DNA of 64,000 nt from Roseovarius mucosus DSM 17069 (GTDB taxonomy: Bacteria; Pseudomonadota; Alphaproteobacteria; Rhodobacterales; Rhodobacteraceae): the NCBI RefSeq assembly GCF_000768555.3, contig NZ_KN293980.1, positions 220,947 to 284,946 on the forward strand, given 5' to 3'. Positions within the stretch are counted from its first letter, which is position 1, and every line of letters begins with the position of its first letter. Under the pieces are notes generated by a model that ran no database searches, was not told the DNA's origin, and worked only from the letters and a program-made list of their open reading frames with translations. This document shows positions 9,075-18,553 of this stretch, piece after piece. A program made the position numbers and the translations under genes.

Positions 9075-10665
9075 TCAGTGCCGGAAATGGCGCATGCCGG
9101 TGAAGACCATGGCCAACCCCGCCGCATCCGCCGCCGCGATCACCTCATCATCGCGCATCGAGCCGCCGGGCTGAATGATGGCGGTGGCACCCGCCTCGGC
9201 GGCGGTCATCAGCCCATCGGCAAAGGGAAAGAACGCATCCGAGGCCACGACGCTGCCTTGGGTCAGGGGCGCGGCCAGCCCGAGGGTTTCGGCCATGTCC
9301 ACGGCCTTGCGCGCGGGCAATGCGGCAGCTATCGACCCGGCTCATCTGGCCCGCGCCCACGCCGACGGTGGCCCCGTCCTTGACGTAGACGATGGCGTTG
9401 GATTTGACGTGTTTCGCCACTTTCCAGGCAAAAAGCAGATCCGCCAACTCGCGCGGGTTGGGCGCGCGTTTGGTCACAACCTTGAGATCGGCGGCGCTGA
9501 TACGGCCGTTGTCCTTGTCCTGCACGAGATAGCCACCCGAGACCTGTTTGATCATCCGCCCGGCAGTGGCAGGATCGGCCAGCCCATCGGTCAAGAGCAG
9601 GCGCAGGTTCTTCTTCTTGGCAAAAATACTCATGGCGCCAGCGTCTGCGCCAGGGGCAATCACCACCTCGGTGAAGATCTCTGCAATCTCTTCGGCGGTG
9701 GCCGCGTCGAGCGGCTGGTTGAGCGCGATGATGCCGCCAAAGGCGGAGGTGCGGTCACAGTCGAAGGCGTGTTTGTAGGCCTCGAGCAGCGTCGCGCCGC
9801 GCGCCACGCCGCAGGGGTTGGCATGTTTGATGATGGCGCAGGCGGGGCCATCGGCGGGGGCAAATTCGCTCACCAGTTCAAAGGCTGCGTCAGTGTCGTT
9901 GATGTTGTTGTAGCTCAGTTCCTTGCCCTGCACTTGCCGGGCGGTGGCCACGCCGGGGCGCTCTGAGCCATCGGTGTAGAAGGCCGCCGCCTGATGCGGG
10001 TTTTCGCCGTAGCGCAGCGTTTGTGCCAGCGTTCCGGCAAAGGCGCGGCGGCGTGGCGCGGCATCGCCTATGGCCCCAGCCAGCCATGTGCTGACCGCCG
10101 CGTCATAGGCGGCGGTGCGGGCATAGGCGATCTGTGCCAGACGCTGCCGGAACGCCCGTGTCGTGTGGCCATCATGCGCATCAAGTTCCGCCAGAAGCGG
10201 CGCGTAATCGGCCACATCCACCACCACGGTGACAAAACCGTGGTTCTTGGATGCGGCGCGGATCATCGCCGGGCCGCCGATGTCGATATTCTCGACGCAG
10301 GTCTCATAGTCGCCGCCGCGCGCCACGGTTTCCTCGAACGGATAGAGGTTGACGACCAGAAGGTCGATGGCACCGATGCCATGCGCCTGCATCGCTGCCT
10401 GATGCTCGGGGTTGTCGCGCAGAGCCAGAAGGCCGCCATGTACCATCGGGTGCAGGGTTTTGACGCGCCCGTCCATCATCTCGGGAAAGCCTGTCACCTC
10501 GGCCACGTCACGCACCGCGAGGCCCGCGTCGCGCAGCGCCTTGGCGGTGCCTCCGGTGGACAAGAGTTCGACCCCGCGCTCTGCCAATGCGCGACCAAGC
10601 TCAAGAAGCCCGGTCTTGTCGGAAACAGAGAGAAGGGCGCGGGTGATGGGTGCTTGATCGGTCAT
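9075..10665 (-). pseudogene. purH: purH, bifunctional AICAR transformylase/IMP cyclohydrolase, frameshifted
   Basis: The gene catalyses the last two steps of IMP synthesis. The N-terminal IMP cyclohydrolase domain ([15 protein letters not shown]) and the transformylase domain ([19 protein letters not shown]) are intact. The frame breaks after SRVDSCRIA: the expected continuation [12 protein letters not shown] is one base out of phase. Removing one G from the GGG at 9315-9317 restores a single frame of 529 residues ending [11 protein letters not shown]...HFRH, the usual PurH length. A real loss would make the cell a purine auxotroph, so a sequencing error is the simpler reading. Downstream gene lspA follows by 7 bp. 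Confidence 0.9.
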
Positions 10666-10689
10666 GTCGGGCGGTCCTGCCTTGTCGGT

Positions 10690-12445
10690 TCAGTCGTCAG
10701 CCACGGGATCAAGCGCCTCCTCCTCGACATCGCGGATGCCGACCGGAGTATCTTGCGCCTTGGCCAGTGACCATCTCAGATGGGTCGCATAGTCCATCGC
10801 GCGACCGGATAAAACGATCTGTTTGGTCGCACGCGGTTTGAGGCGCGTTTTTTCAAGATACACACTTGGTTGCAAGGACAAAGCGGCGTGCCCGTCGCTG
10901 CGGAATACCCAAATTTCGCCGCTGCGCAGCGCCAGGGACACCGCAGCCCCACCCATATCGACCGAAGCGTCCACATCGGGGTGCAGATGAAAGCGGATAT
11001 CATAGGCGATACCCTGCATTCGGCTGTCGTCAAGGGCGCGGTCAAAGCGGCGTTTGTCCATCTCCTCGATGGCGAGCAGCATGTCTTCTGCCCGCAAGCC
11101 CACGGCCGTCCGAGGTAAGATCGATTTGCCGAACATGGGTCAGGCCATGGCTGCGCCGATAGCCGTCCTGCGCCCCTTCGAAACGCAGCCCGTCGGGGGC
11201 CTTTGTCAGGTTGACCGGCACATTGCGCGGGGCTTCACTCAGCCATTCGGGGTGGCGTTTGTCGTTGCTGAGCCGCGCGCTGGATCCATTGGCAAGCACA
11301 AGTGTCGAATGCGAGGGCGTGGCGCGTCCCGCGCGTCGCCAGTCTGGTCCAAAGCTGTTGCCCGAGCCGCAATTGACGATCAGCGGGCGCCGCCCCGAGG
11401 TCAGTTCGAGCGCAAGGGTTGAGGCATGCGCCCCGGCAGAGGCCGGGCCGGTGGGGGGCGGTGCCGCGTCTATGATGACGCTGGTGCGGCCCGCGCCAAG
11501 CCGGGCAAAGCCCATGGCGAGCCCATCCATGCGCCGGGTCTTGACCCCACTGGTGGCAAGCGCGCTGTCAAGCCTCCCCTCCAGCCCGCGCCCGCCGCCG
11601 TGAAAACGAGCCAACCCGCCATCGGCATGGCGCAGGGTGCGCAGGGTGGGAGCGATGCGTTCGATCGCGCGCCAATGCGCCTCGCCTGCGGTTCGACCGG
11701 ATTCGCTCAGGGCCATGGCGGCCCAAGTGAGCAGGGTGAAAACCTCGAGCAGTTCCTCGGGATTGCGCGTGGGCACACCGCCTTGCGCGTCAATCTGGTC
11801 GGAGCATTCTCGTGCCAGTGCCGTCAGCGCCGGGTCGAGATGCGTTTGCATCCCCTCAAGCGACAGCCCGGCATAGATGAGGCCGGTCAGCGCCTCGAAC
11901 CGGGGCAGGCCGGGGCGGGCGGCCTGCCAGCGCCTGGACAGGAATGCCGTCTGTTGTGCCAAGGACCGAAAAAAGGGGGCGGAGGCCTCTGAGGGTTGAC
12001 CACTGAGCACGAAGAGCGCTTGGCTGATCCAGCGAATCAAGCGCCGGCCAGTCAGGTCCGGGGTCCAGCCCGGTCCGGTGCCTTTGCCGTAGCGATCGAT
12101 CCAAGCCCAAAGCCAGGCTTGCGCGCGCGCGCGCGCCGGGGTGTCGCCTGCTGCCGCCAAATCGTCGAGCCAGCCAAAGCCGTGCAATTGCGCGGCAAAT
12201 GCCGCGTCGGGCGGATCGAGATCCCAGATGCTGGTGTCCGGTGCCTCGACCAAGTGCCCGGCGAAGACAAAATTGCCGGCGCAGAGTTGTCGGCCACGGG
12301 CAAGGTAGCCGATGCTGCGCGGCTCTGGCTGCGACAGAAAGGCGGTGGCGGGACGGCTGAGAGCGGCGCGGCGTGCCGCCACGCGGTTCAGCAGGCGCGA
12401 CCAGCGCTCTGGCCAGCGTTCTGGCAAGGGATCGGATGTGGACAT
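10690..12445 (-). pseudogene. heparinase II/III family protein, frameshifted
   Basis: A heparinase II/III-like protein, a family of polysaccharide lyases often encoded beside rsmB and purH in Rhodobacteraceae. The N-terminal alpha-toroid part (WIDRYGKGTGPGWTPDLTGRRLIRWI) and the start of the beta-sandwich domain (PLIVNCGSGNSF, ATPSHSTLVL) are read from 12445. The frame breaks after DLTSDGRGLAG, where EDMLLAIEE should follow. One extra base near 11087-11089 explains it, and repair gives 584 residues. The second part (YDIRFHLHPDVDASVDMGG) is intact. A possible role in cell-surface polysaccharide turnover is inferred from the family. The break may be a sequencing error like that in purH. Confidence 0.85.
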
Positions 12446-12540
12446 ATGCCGTGCCTCTGGACGCTTCTTTCGGCGTTGATGGAGGCACTATAGCGGTGGG
12501 GTGTGGTCAAGTCACCGTTTCTTTGAAGGGGCTGGTGGCG

Positions 12541-13809
12541 TTAAAATCGCAGGCAGGCGATGTAGAATCCATCCATTCCGCCCAGGTCTGCCCAGTAATC
12601 GGGCCGCAGGCGCAGCCCGCCCTCTTCGGTGATCCAAGCCGGGTCAATTCCGGGATGCTCCAAGGCGACCCGGTCGACGCGCAGGCCGGGGTGACGTGCC
12701 AGCGCCTCTTCCACCTGACATTCGCCTTCGTCGGGCAAGAGCGAACAGGTGCAAAAGATCAGCCGCCCGCCGGGCTTCAGCAAGGTCAGCGCATGGTCGA
12801 GCATCTCGGCTTGCAAGCTGATAAGCGCGCCAAAGTCTGAGCCGTCCTTGGCGTGAGGCAGGTCGGGGTGACGCCGGATGGTCCCGGTCGCGGAACAGGG
12901 CGCGTCAAGCAGGATGGCATCATAGGGCCCGCCCTGATGGGTGCGCGCATCCTCGACCCGGCACGTGGCGGCAAGGCCGGTGCGGGAGAGGTTTTCGGCC
13001 ACTCGCGTCATGCGGCGCTCTGACAGGTCGAGAGCTGTGACTTGTGCGCCCGCCGCCGCCAATTGCAGCGTCTTGCCGCCAGGCGCGGCACAGAGGTCAA
13101 GCACCTGCTCGCCGGGTTTGGGGGCCAGCACCTGCACCGGCAGCGCGGCGGCCGCATCCTGCACCCACCACGCGCCCTCGGCATAGCCGGGTAGGGCCGA
13201 GACCTGCCCGGGATCGGTGCGCCGCAGCGAGCCGGTGGGCAAAAGCGTGGCCCCCAGTCGGTCGGCCCAACCCTCGGGGTCGGATTTCACGGTGATGTCG
13301 AGGGCGGCCCCGGCGAAATGCGCGCGCTCCATGGCGGTGACGGCACCCTTGCCCCAGGCCTCGACCAGCGGACCGCGCAGCCAGTCGGGCAAGCCGGGCA
13401 GTCGCAGGTCGTTCCAACTGCGCGGTGCCTCGTCGGCCAGTTTGCGCAGCACGGCGTTGACCAGCCCCTTGAGATTGGCGTGCCGCGCGCTCTGACCCAC
13501 GATGTCAACGGCGGCATTGACCACGCCATGCGACTCGCCGCCCTGCGCCAGTTCGACGGTGGCCAAGCGCAGCACGTTATAGACGGGCAGAGGCGGTGTC
13601 TTGCGCAGGTGGCGGGACAAGAGGCGGTCGGCGCGCGCCAGCCCGCGCAGCGTCTCAGAGGCCAGCCGTTGCGCGCGTGCGCGGTCGGCGGGGCTGAGCG
13701 GGTCGAGCGCACCCCCTGCGATGAGATCGGACAGGAGCCGCCCCTCGCCCAACACGCGGTCGAGCAGATGCGCCGCGGCTGAGCGGGCGGTGGCGGTGTG
13801 CTTTTTCAT
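12541..13809 (-). CDS. rsmB: 16S rRNA (cytosine-967-C5)-methyltransferase RsmB
   Basis: 422 residues from the ATG at 13809. An N-terminal NusB-like RNA-binding domain (about 1-140) precedes the SAM-dependent catalytic domain. Visible motifs are LDLCAAPGGKTLQLAA (motif I, SAM binding), LLDAPCSATGTIRRHPD with the PCS motif-IV cysteine that releases the product, and FCTCSLLPDEGE with the TCS catalytic cysteine of motif VI. It methylates C967-equivalent of 16S rRNA. It is the first gene of a leftward run continuing into the heparinase-like gene 95 bp away. Confidence 0.94.
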   Translation of the reverse strand: MKKHTATARSAAAHLLDRVLGEGRLLSDLIAGGALDPLSPADRARAQRLASETLRGLARADRLLSRHLRKTPPLPVYNVLRLATVELAQGGESHGVVNAAVDIVGQSARHANLKGLVNAVLRKLADEAPRSWNDLRLPGLPDWLRGPLVEAWGKGAVTAMERAHFAGAALDITVKSDPEGWADRLGATLLPTGSLRRTDPGQVSALPGYAEGAWWVQDAAAALPVQVLAPKPGEQVLDLCAAPGGKTLQLAAAGAQVTALDLSERRMTRVAENLSRTGLAATCRVEDARTHQGGPYDAILLDAPCSATGTIRRHPDLPHAKDGSDFGALISLQAEMLDHALTLLKPGGRLIFCTCSLLPDEGECQVEEALARHPGLRVDRVALEHPGIDPAWITEEGGLRLRPDYWADLGGMDGFYIACLRF

Positions 13810-13878
13810 GGGCCATGTCCTTGGCGAGGGGTTGGCTGTGCGATATATCAGGGGGGTCTTGCCAAGGAAAGCCCGACC

Positions 13879-14070
13879 ATGACCGATGATGACAGCACCC
13901 CGATCCGCGATCTGCCCCCTGCTGCGCAACGGGCGTTGGCAGAGGCCGAGGCGCGGCGCAAGGCCGCCGATGCCCTGGACCTGCCCCGCGAATTGGGGGG
14001 GCGACGCGAGGGGCTGGAGCCCGTGCGCTATGGCGATTGGGAGAAAAAGGGTCTCGCCGTCGATTTCTGA
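13879..14070 (+). CDS. DUF1674/SDHAF4-like small protein
   Basis: 63 residues. The C-terminus ELGGRREGLEPVRYGDWEKKGLAVDF is the DUF1674 signature shared with the eukaryotic succinate dehydrogenase assembly factor SDHAF4. Members of that family are thought to protect or assist flavinylated SdhA before assembly; for this bacterial copy the role is by homology only. The gene is divergent from rsmB with 69 bp between starts and stands alone before the ECF41 operon. Confidence 0.82.
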   Translation: MTDDDSTPIRDLPPAAQRALAEAEARRKAADALDLPRELGGRREGLEPVRYGDWEKKGLAVDF

Positions 14071-14115
14071 ACCGGGCTGGATATTCCCTGATCCACGCTC
14101 TTTTTCAACATCTCC

Positions 14116-14142
14116 TGTCACAACTCTGCCCTCCGTTTCGTC
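14116..14142 (+). promoter_or_regulatory. ECF41-type sigma factor promoter
   Basis: TGTCACA at 14116-14122, a 16-bp spacer, then CGTC at 14139-14142. This matches the published ECF41 promoter consensus as I recall it. It lies 23 bp before the first gene of an operon that ends in an ECF41 sigma factor, so autoregulation is expected. A strong ribosome-binding site, AAGGAGGT, sits at 14153-14160. Confidence 0.8.
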
Positions 14143-14165
14143 TTTACGGGACAAGGAGGTGCTAA

Positions 14166-14549
14166 ATGACGCGATCTTTCATAGCTCTAGTGGCGGCGTG
14201 GTGCGCGGGTATCGGGCTTTGGCTCGTGATCTCACCTGGTGGATTTTTCGCCACCATTCCCGGCGTGGCCGAAAGCGGCCCGTTCAACATTCATTTTTTC
14301 CGCGACGTGGGTCTTGCCTTTGTCGCCTCTGCACTGGCGCTGGGTGCAGGGGCGATGATGCGCGATTGGCGGGTGGCGCTGGCGGGGGCCGGATTCCCAC
14401 TGCTGCACGGCGGATTGCACCTTGCCGAGGCGGTCGATCACGGGCCGCATGGCGGGGCGGGCGAGCTGGTCGCCACTGTGCTGCCCGGGCTGATTGCGCT
14501 GACCGCCGCTTTGTGCCTAAGGATCAAGACACCGGAGGGCAGGTCATGA
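14166..14549 (+). CDS. small integral membrane protein of the ECF41 operon
   Basis: 127 residues with about four hydrophobic segments (roughly 5-27, 44-63, 68-85, 100-118) and conserved-looking HFFRDVGLAF, as seen in small DoxX/DUF4345-like membrane proteins; I do not assign a family firmly. It has an excellent ribosome-binding site and an ECF41-type promoter directly upstream. Its stop overlaps the start of the carboxymuconolactone-decarboxylase-like gene. The function is unknown; its position as first gene of a sigma-factor autoregulated operon suggests a role in the same stress or membrane response. Confidence 0.75.
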   Translation: MTRSFIALVAAWCAGIGLWLVISPGGFFATIPGVAESGPFNIHFFRDVGLAFVASALALGAGAMMRDWRVALAGAGFPLLHGGLHLAEAVDHGPHGGAGELVATVLPGLIALTAALCLRIKTPEGRS

Positions 14550-15085
14550 TGCGCTGGCTACTGAACATCGGGTTTCGACGCTTTGCGCGGCTCAATGATT
14601 ATGACACGACCTACCTTCAGGAGATGACCGATGCATGGCCCGGTGCAGGGCTGCGCTATCTTGTCCTGCCTGCGTTGAGCCGGTTGACCGGGCCCGATCC
14701 CGACATCTGGGCGGGCGCGATCCTCGCTTCGGTGTTGGACGGCGATTGCGGACCCTGCGCGCAGCTTGTGTGTAACGACGCGCTGGCAAAGGGGGTGGAC
14801 CCCGCGTGTCTGGCCGCCTGCCTGAGGCGTGATTTCGCGGCGGCAGGGGCGGTGGGTCTTGGCTTTTGCTTTGCAGAGGCGGCAATCGAAGGGGCGGAGG
14901 ATGCCGAGACATTGCGCGTCGAGATCGTTCGGCGGCACGGGGCGCGTGCGGCCATCGCCGCAGCGTTCGCCGCCGCCTCGGGGCGGGTCTATCCGGTGCT
15001 CAAGCGCGGGCTGGGGCATGGCGCGGCCTGCCATGCGATCAGGCTGGGTGAAAAGGACATCGCGGTTGTGAGGGCAGATCCATGA
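14546..15085 (+). CDS. carboxymuconolactone decarboxylase/AhpD-like protein
   Basis: 179 residues. The segment DGDCGPCAQLVCNDALAKG (about 69-87) carries a CXXC pair placed as in AhpD-fold alkylhydroperoxidases and carboxymuconolactone decarboxylase-like proteins, followed by helices typical of that all-alpha fold. ECF41 sigma genes are characteristically paired with such genes (or with oxidoreductases or epimerases), and here the stop overlaps the ECF41 start in ATGA. Probable redox activity through the CXXC pair is an inference. The substrate is unknown. Confidence 0.75.
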   Translation: MMRWLLNIGFRRFARLNDYDTTYLQEMTDAWPGAGLRYLVLPALSRLTGPDPDIWAGAILASVLDGDCGPCAQLVCNDALAKGVDPACLAACLRRDFAAAGAVGLGFCFAEAAIEGAEDAETLRVEIVRRHGARAAIAAAFAAASGRVYPVLKRGLGHGAACHAIRLGEKDIAVVRADP

Positions 15086-15954
15086 CCGGTGACGCGCTGC
15101 ATCTCTTCGAGGCCGAGCGCCCGCACCTGACGGCACTGGCCTACCGGATGCTGGGCGAGCGCGCGGCGGCCGAAGATGTGGTTCAGGACGCGTGGCTGCG
15201 CTGGTCCGCGCATGCGGCAACGGTTGAGGCGCCGCGCGCATGGCTGCGGCAGGTGACGACGCGATTGGCGGTGGACGCGCTGCGCCGCGCGCGGGCGCGG
15301 CGCGAGCATTACGTCGGCCCGTGGCTGCCCGAACCGATCATCGCCGAAGTGGACGAGGCCGATGGCGCGGCGCGGGTGGCGCTGGCCGAGGAGTGTCACC
15401 TTGCTCTTTTATGGGCGATGGAAAGGCTCAGCCCAGAGGACCGCGCGGCCTTCCTCCTGCGTCGGGTGTTTGATGCCGATTATGCCGAAATCGCTGCCGC
15501 GCTTGGTCGCAGTGAGACCGCCTGTCGTCAAATGGTGAGCCGCGCCGCCGCGCGCCTGAGAGAGGTGCGCCCGCGTTTCGCGCCTGACCAGGGCGCGGTT
15601 CGGGTGGCGCTCGACCGCTTCGCACAGGCGGCGATGGCACAGGATCACGCCACGGTCCTTGCCATGCTCGCGCCCGATGTCACAGCCATCAGCGATGGCG
15701 GCGGCAAGGCGCGCGCGGCGCTGCGGTCGCTCATGGGGGCGTCAGAGGTGGCGCAGGTGATCCTTGCGGTCGCGGCCAAGGCCGGTCCTGCGGTGCCGCG
15801 GTGGGTGCAGGCCAACGGCGCGCCTGCGCTTGCGATTCTCGATGGGGGAGCGGAGGATGTGCTTTATACGCTGACGCTGGACCCGTCGGGCAAGATCGAC
15901 TGGATCTACATCATGCGCAATCCCGACAAGCTGTTGAACGTGGTGAGAGCTTGA
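15082..15954 (+). CDS. ECF41-family RNA polymerase sigma factor with SnoaL-like domain
   Basis: 290 residues. Sigma region 2 (LTALAYRMLGERAAAEDVVQDAWLRW) and region 4 (LSPEDRAAFLLRRVFDADYAEIAAALGRSETACRQMVSRA) occupy the first 160 residues. The remainder is the SnoaL-like extension that replaces an anti-sigma factor in ECF41. The two extension signatures are present: DGGGK near 210 and NPDKL near the C-terminus. The linked CMD-like gene and the upstream TGTCACA-N16-CGTC promoter complete the ECF41 arrangement. The signal it senses is unknown. The gene ends facing a leftward periplasmic-protein gene. Confidence 0.95.
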   Translation: MTGDALHLFEAERPHLTALAYRMLGERAAAEDVVQDAWLRWSAHAATVEAPRAWLRQVTTRLAVDALRRARARREHYVGPWLPEPIIAEVDEADGAARVALAEECHLALLWAMERLSPEDRAAFLLRRVFDADYAEIAAALGRSETACRQMVSRAAARLREVRPRFAPDQGAVRVALDRFAQAAMAQDHATVLAMLAPDVTAISDGGGKARAALRSLMGASEVAQVILAVAAKAGPAVPRWVQANGAPALAILDGGAEDVLYTLTLDPSGKIDWIYIMRNPDKLLNVVRA

Positions 15955-15985
15955 CGCGACGATTCTGGATTATGCATTCGCCGGC

Positions 15986-16339
15986 CTAGCGCAGGTAGAG
16001 ATCCGCAAACTGTCCCGTGCCCTGATCCGAGATGAAGCGGATCGTGTCGCCATTCAGGCGCACCGCCTGACAGTTCGGGCCAAGGTCCATTTTGCCCCAA
16101 AAGAGATCTCGGCAGAAGTAATCGCCATTCCAGCGCCATGCGCCGGTGACGTCCCGGCCAAAGGCGCGGCCTTTGATCTGGCCATCAGAGGTCACGTTGA
16201 GGGTGATGCCAAAGCGGGTCAGGTCCCGCCCTTCGATCAGTGACACGAACCGGTCGCGTTTGGTTACGGGGGCAAAGCCCTCTGCCACGGCAGGGGCGGC
16301 CAGTCCGAGAAACAGCAGGGCAGCAGAAAGAACGCGCAT
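15986..16339 (-). CDS. hypothetical periplasmic protein
   Basis: 117 residues with a cleavable signal peptide (MRVLSAALLFLGLAAPAVA). The mature part is a small beta-rich protein with SLIEGRDLTRFGITLNV and an FCRDLFWGKMDLGPNC segment holding two cysteines that could form a disulfide. I do not recognise a family with known activity. It lies just downstream of dapB on the same strand, 56 bp away, and may be cotranscribed with it. Confidence 0.7.
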   Translation of the reverse strand: MRVLSAALLFLGLAAPAVAEGFAPVTKRDRFVSLIEGRDLTRFGITLNVTSDGQIKGRAFGRDVTGAWRWNGDYFCRDLFWGKMDLGPNCQAVRLNGDTIRFISDQGTGQFADLYLR

Positions 16340-16395
16340 CGGGACACCAGACCAAAAGTGGTTTGAACTGGATACGCGAGAGCGCCGGGATCGGA

Positions 16396-17214
16396 TCAGT
16401 TTTCGCCGAGGCCCAGAACGTCGATCATGTCGTAGCTGCCCGGTTTGCGCCCCAATCCCCAGAGCGCGGCCTTGAGCGCCCCGCGCGCGAAAATGGCGCG
16501 GTCGGTGGCGATGTGGCGCAGCACGATCCGCTCGCCTGCCGCCGCAAAGATCACGTCATGTTCACCGACGATGTCACCGCCGCGAATGGCCGAAAATCCG
16601 ATGTGCCCGCGCGTGCGTTTGCCAGTGATGCCGTCGCGGGCGCGGTCGCTGACGTGATCGAGCGCGACCCCGCGCCCCTCTGCCGCCGCTTCGCCCAGCA
16701 TGAGTGCTGTGCCGGAGGGGGCATCGACCTTTTGATTGTGATGCGCCTCGATGATCTCGATGTCGAAATCCTCGTCCAAGGCGGCGGCCACGCGCTTGGT
16801 CAGTTGTGTCAGCAGATTGACACCAAGGCTCATGTTGCCTGCGCGCACGATGACAGCGTGGCGCGCTGCGGCGTCGAGATGTTTGAGGTCGTCCGTACCG
16901 AGCCCGGTGGTGCCGATCACATGCACGACCCGCGCCTGAGCGGCCAGAGTGGCGAATTCCCGCGTGGCCGCGGGGGAGGTGAAGTCGATCACCGCATGGG
17001 CGCGTGCGATCACCTCGAGCGGATCGTCGGTCACAGTCACACCCATCTCGGTCCCGCCCATGGCGCGGCCGACATCCTGACCGATCCATGCATGCCCAGG
17101 CCGCTCAAGCGCGCCGATGAGCGTCGCGCGCGAACTATCGGCAAGGGTGCGGATCAGCATCTGGCCCATGCGGCCAGATGCCCCGGTGATCACGATGCCC
17201 GGCAGGTCGGTCAT
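16396..17214 (-). CDS. dapB: 4-hydroxy-tetrahydrodipicolinate reductase
   Basis: 272 residues from the ATG at 17214, which has GGAG eight bases upstream. DapB reduces 4-hydroxy-tetrahydrodipicolinate with NAD(P)H in lysine and diaminopimelate synthesis. The nucleotide-binding GASGRMGQM is at the N-terminus, and the catalytic and substrate block [14 protein letters not shown] holds the conserved H-H and K residues. The length is normal. It is divergent from rbfA. Confidence 0.95.
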   Translation of the reverse strand: MTDLPGIVITGASGRMGQMLIRTLADSSRATLIGALERPGHAWIGQDVGRAMGGTEMGVTVTDDPLEVIARAHAVIDFTSPAATREFATLAAQARVVHVIGTTGLGTDDLKHLDAAARHAVIVRAGNMSLGVNLLTQLTKRVAAALDEDFDIEIIEAHHNQKVDAPSGTALMLGEAAAEGRGVALDHVSDRARDGITGKRTRGHIGFSAIRGGDIVGEHDVIFAAAGERIVLRHIATDRAIFARGALKAALWGLGRKPGSYDMIDVLGLGEN

Positions 17215-17376
17215 TGGCGGCACTCCTGATGAGGGTTTCGCGCCTGCATAGCGCGCTGTGCTTTACGCGGCAAGGGCGCGGGCCGGGCCAGGGCGGCACA
17301 GGAGTATTCCGGCCCTGAAGAAGCCGGGTAGATTTCTGTGCTTGGAAATGCCGGTCCAAGCGATTAGATGCGGGGC

Positions 17377-17772
17377 ATGGCAAAGAACAAGTTTCATGAC
17401 GGGCCCGGCCCTTCGCAACGTCAGCTTCGCGTGGGCGAGTTGATCCGCCGGACGTTGTCCGAAGTTCTGATGCGGGGGGATATTCACGACCCCGAGCTCA
17501 ACCGTATTTCCGTGACGGTGGGCGAGGTGCGCGCCTCGCCGGATCTCAAGATTGCGACCGCCTATGTGATGCCGTTGGGGGGCGAGGGGCAAGACGATCT
17601 GATCGCGCTCCTGGCGCGCAACAAGCACGAGTTGCGGCGGATCATCGGCAAGAAGGTGGGGCTGAAATACGCACCCGATCTGCGCTTTCGGCTGGATGAG
17701 ACATTCGATCAGATGGATGAGACGCGACGCCTCTTTGACCAAGACACGGTGCGCCGGGATGTGGAAAGCTAG
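17377..17772 (+). CDS. rbfA: 30S ribosome-binding factor A
   Basis: 131 residues from the ATG at 17377 (an ATG three codons earlier is also in frame). RbfA binds the 30S subunit late in maturation, near helix 1 of 16S rRNA. The KH-like core is seen in [19 protein letters not shown] and [17 protein letters not shown]. It precedes truB, its usual partner, but a DUF2233 gene is inserted between them and overlaps its end by 14 bp. Confidence 0.93.
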   Translation: MAKNKFHDGPGPSQRQLRVGELIRRTLSEVLMRGDIHDPELNRISVTVGEVRASPDLKIATAYVMPLGGEGQDDLIALLARNKHELRRIIGKKVGLKYAPDLRFRLDETFDQMDETRRLFDQDTVRRDVES

Positions 17773-18517
17773 GCTCTGTATCTTGCTTGCGGTGGTGCTT
17801 GGCCCTGGGGCCGTGCAGGCAGCCGAGTGCCGTGGCGAACAGTTTGAGGGCGAAAGCTACACCGTGTGTGCCGTTGACATGGCGCGCGATGATCTGCGGC
17901 TTTTCCTCAACGATGCCGAGGCTGGGACGCCTTTGGGCAGTTTCGGCGCCATTGAGGACCAGATAAAGGCCGAGGGCAAAGCGCTGGTCTTTGCGATGAA
18001 TGCGGGCATGTATCATGCGGATCGCAGCCCGGTCGGGCTGTATGTGGAGGCGGGCAAGGAGGTGCGTGGCCTTGTCACGCGCGACGGTCCGGGCAATTTC
18101 GGCCTCTTGCCCAACGGGGTGTTTTGCATCCGCAAGGGCCGCGCTGATGTGATCGAATCCCTGAGGTTTGAGCGGGAGAAGCCCGCGTGTCGTGATGCCA
18201 GCCAATCGGGGCCGATGTTGGTGATTGACGGCGCGCTGCATCCGCGGTTTCTGAAAGATAGCGACAGTCTCTATGTCCGCAACGGCGTGGGCACGTCCCA
18301 GGACGGACGGCGGGCGTTCTTCGTGATTTCGGACCGGGCGGTGAATTTCCATACGTTCGGGCGATTTTTCCGCGATCATCTGAAATTGAGTCAGGCGCTC
18401 TATTTCGACGGCAAGGTGTCGCGCCTCTATGCGCCCGCGCTTGGGCGCTCTGACATCGGCTTTCCTTTGGGGCCGATGGTGGGCGCGGTGATTGACGCGG
18501 GCACGGCAGTGGATTAG
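17759..18517 (+). CDS. phosphodiester glycosidase (DUF2233/NAGPA-like) secreted protein
   Basis: 252 residues with an N-terminal signal peptide ([20 protein letters not shown]). The NAGPA/DUF2233 core is visible: [51 protein letters not shown] and [13 protein letters not shown]. Family members hydrolyse sugar phosphodiester or GlcNAc-1-P linkages outside the cytoplasm; the substrate here is not known. The start lies inside the end of rbfA, suggesting cotranscription in rbfA-DUF2233-truB. The position between two RNA-maturation genes is not functionally obvious. Confidence 0.88.
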   Translation: MWKARLCILLAVVLGPGAVQAAECRGEQFEGESYTVCAVDMARDDLRLFLNDAEAGTPLGSFGAIEDQIKAEGKALVFAMNAGMYHADRSPVGLYVEAGKEVRGLVTRDGPGNFGLLPNGVFCIRKGRADVIESLRFEREKPACRDASQSGPMLVIDGALHPRFLKDSDSLYVRNGVGTSQDGRRAFFVISDRAVNFHTFGRFFRDHLKLSQALYFDGKVSRLYAPALGRSDIGFPLGPMVGAVIDAGTAVD

Positions 18518-18553
18518 GCGCTGCTGCCTTGAACAACAGGCAAAGGGCCGGGC

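Noticed and set aside
9601-9650. Copy of the CTTCTTGG-AAAATACT intergenic element inside purH
   Set aside because: The similarity comes from codons of the conserved [11 protein letters not shown] segment of PurH and is coincidental.
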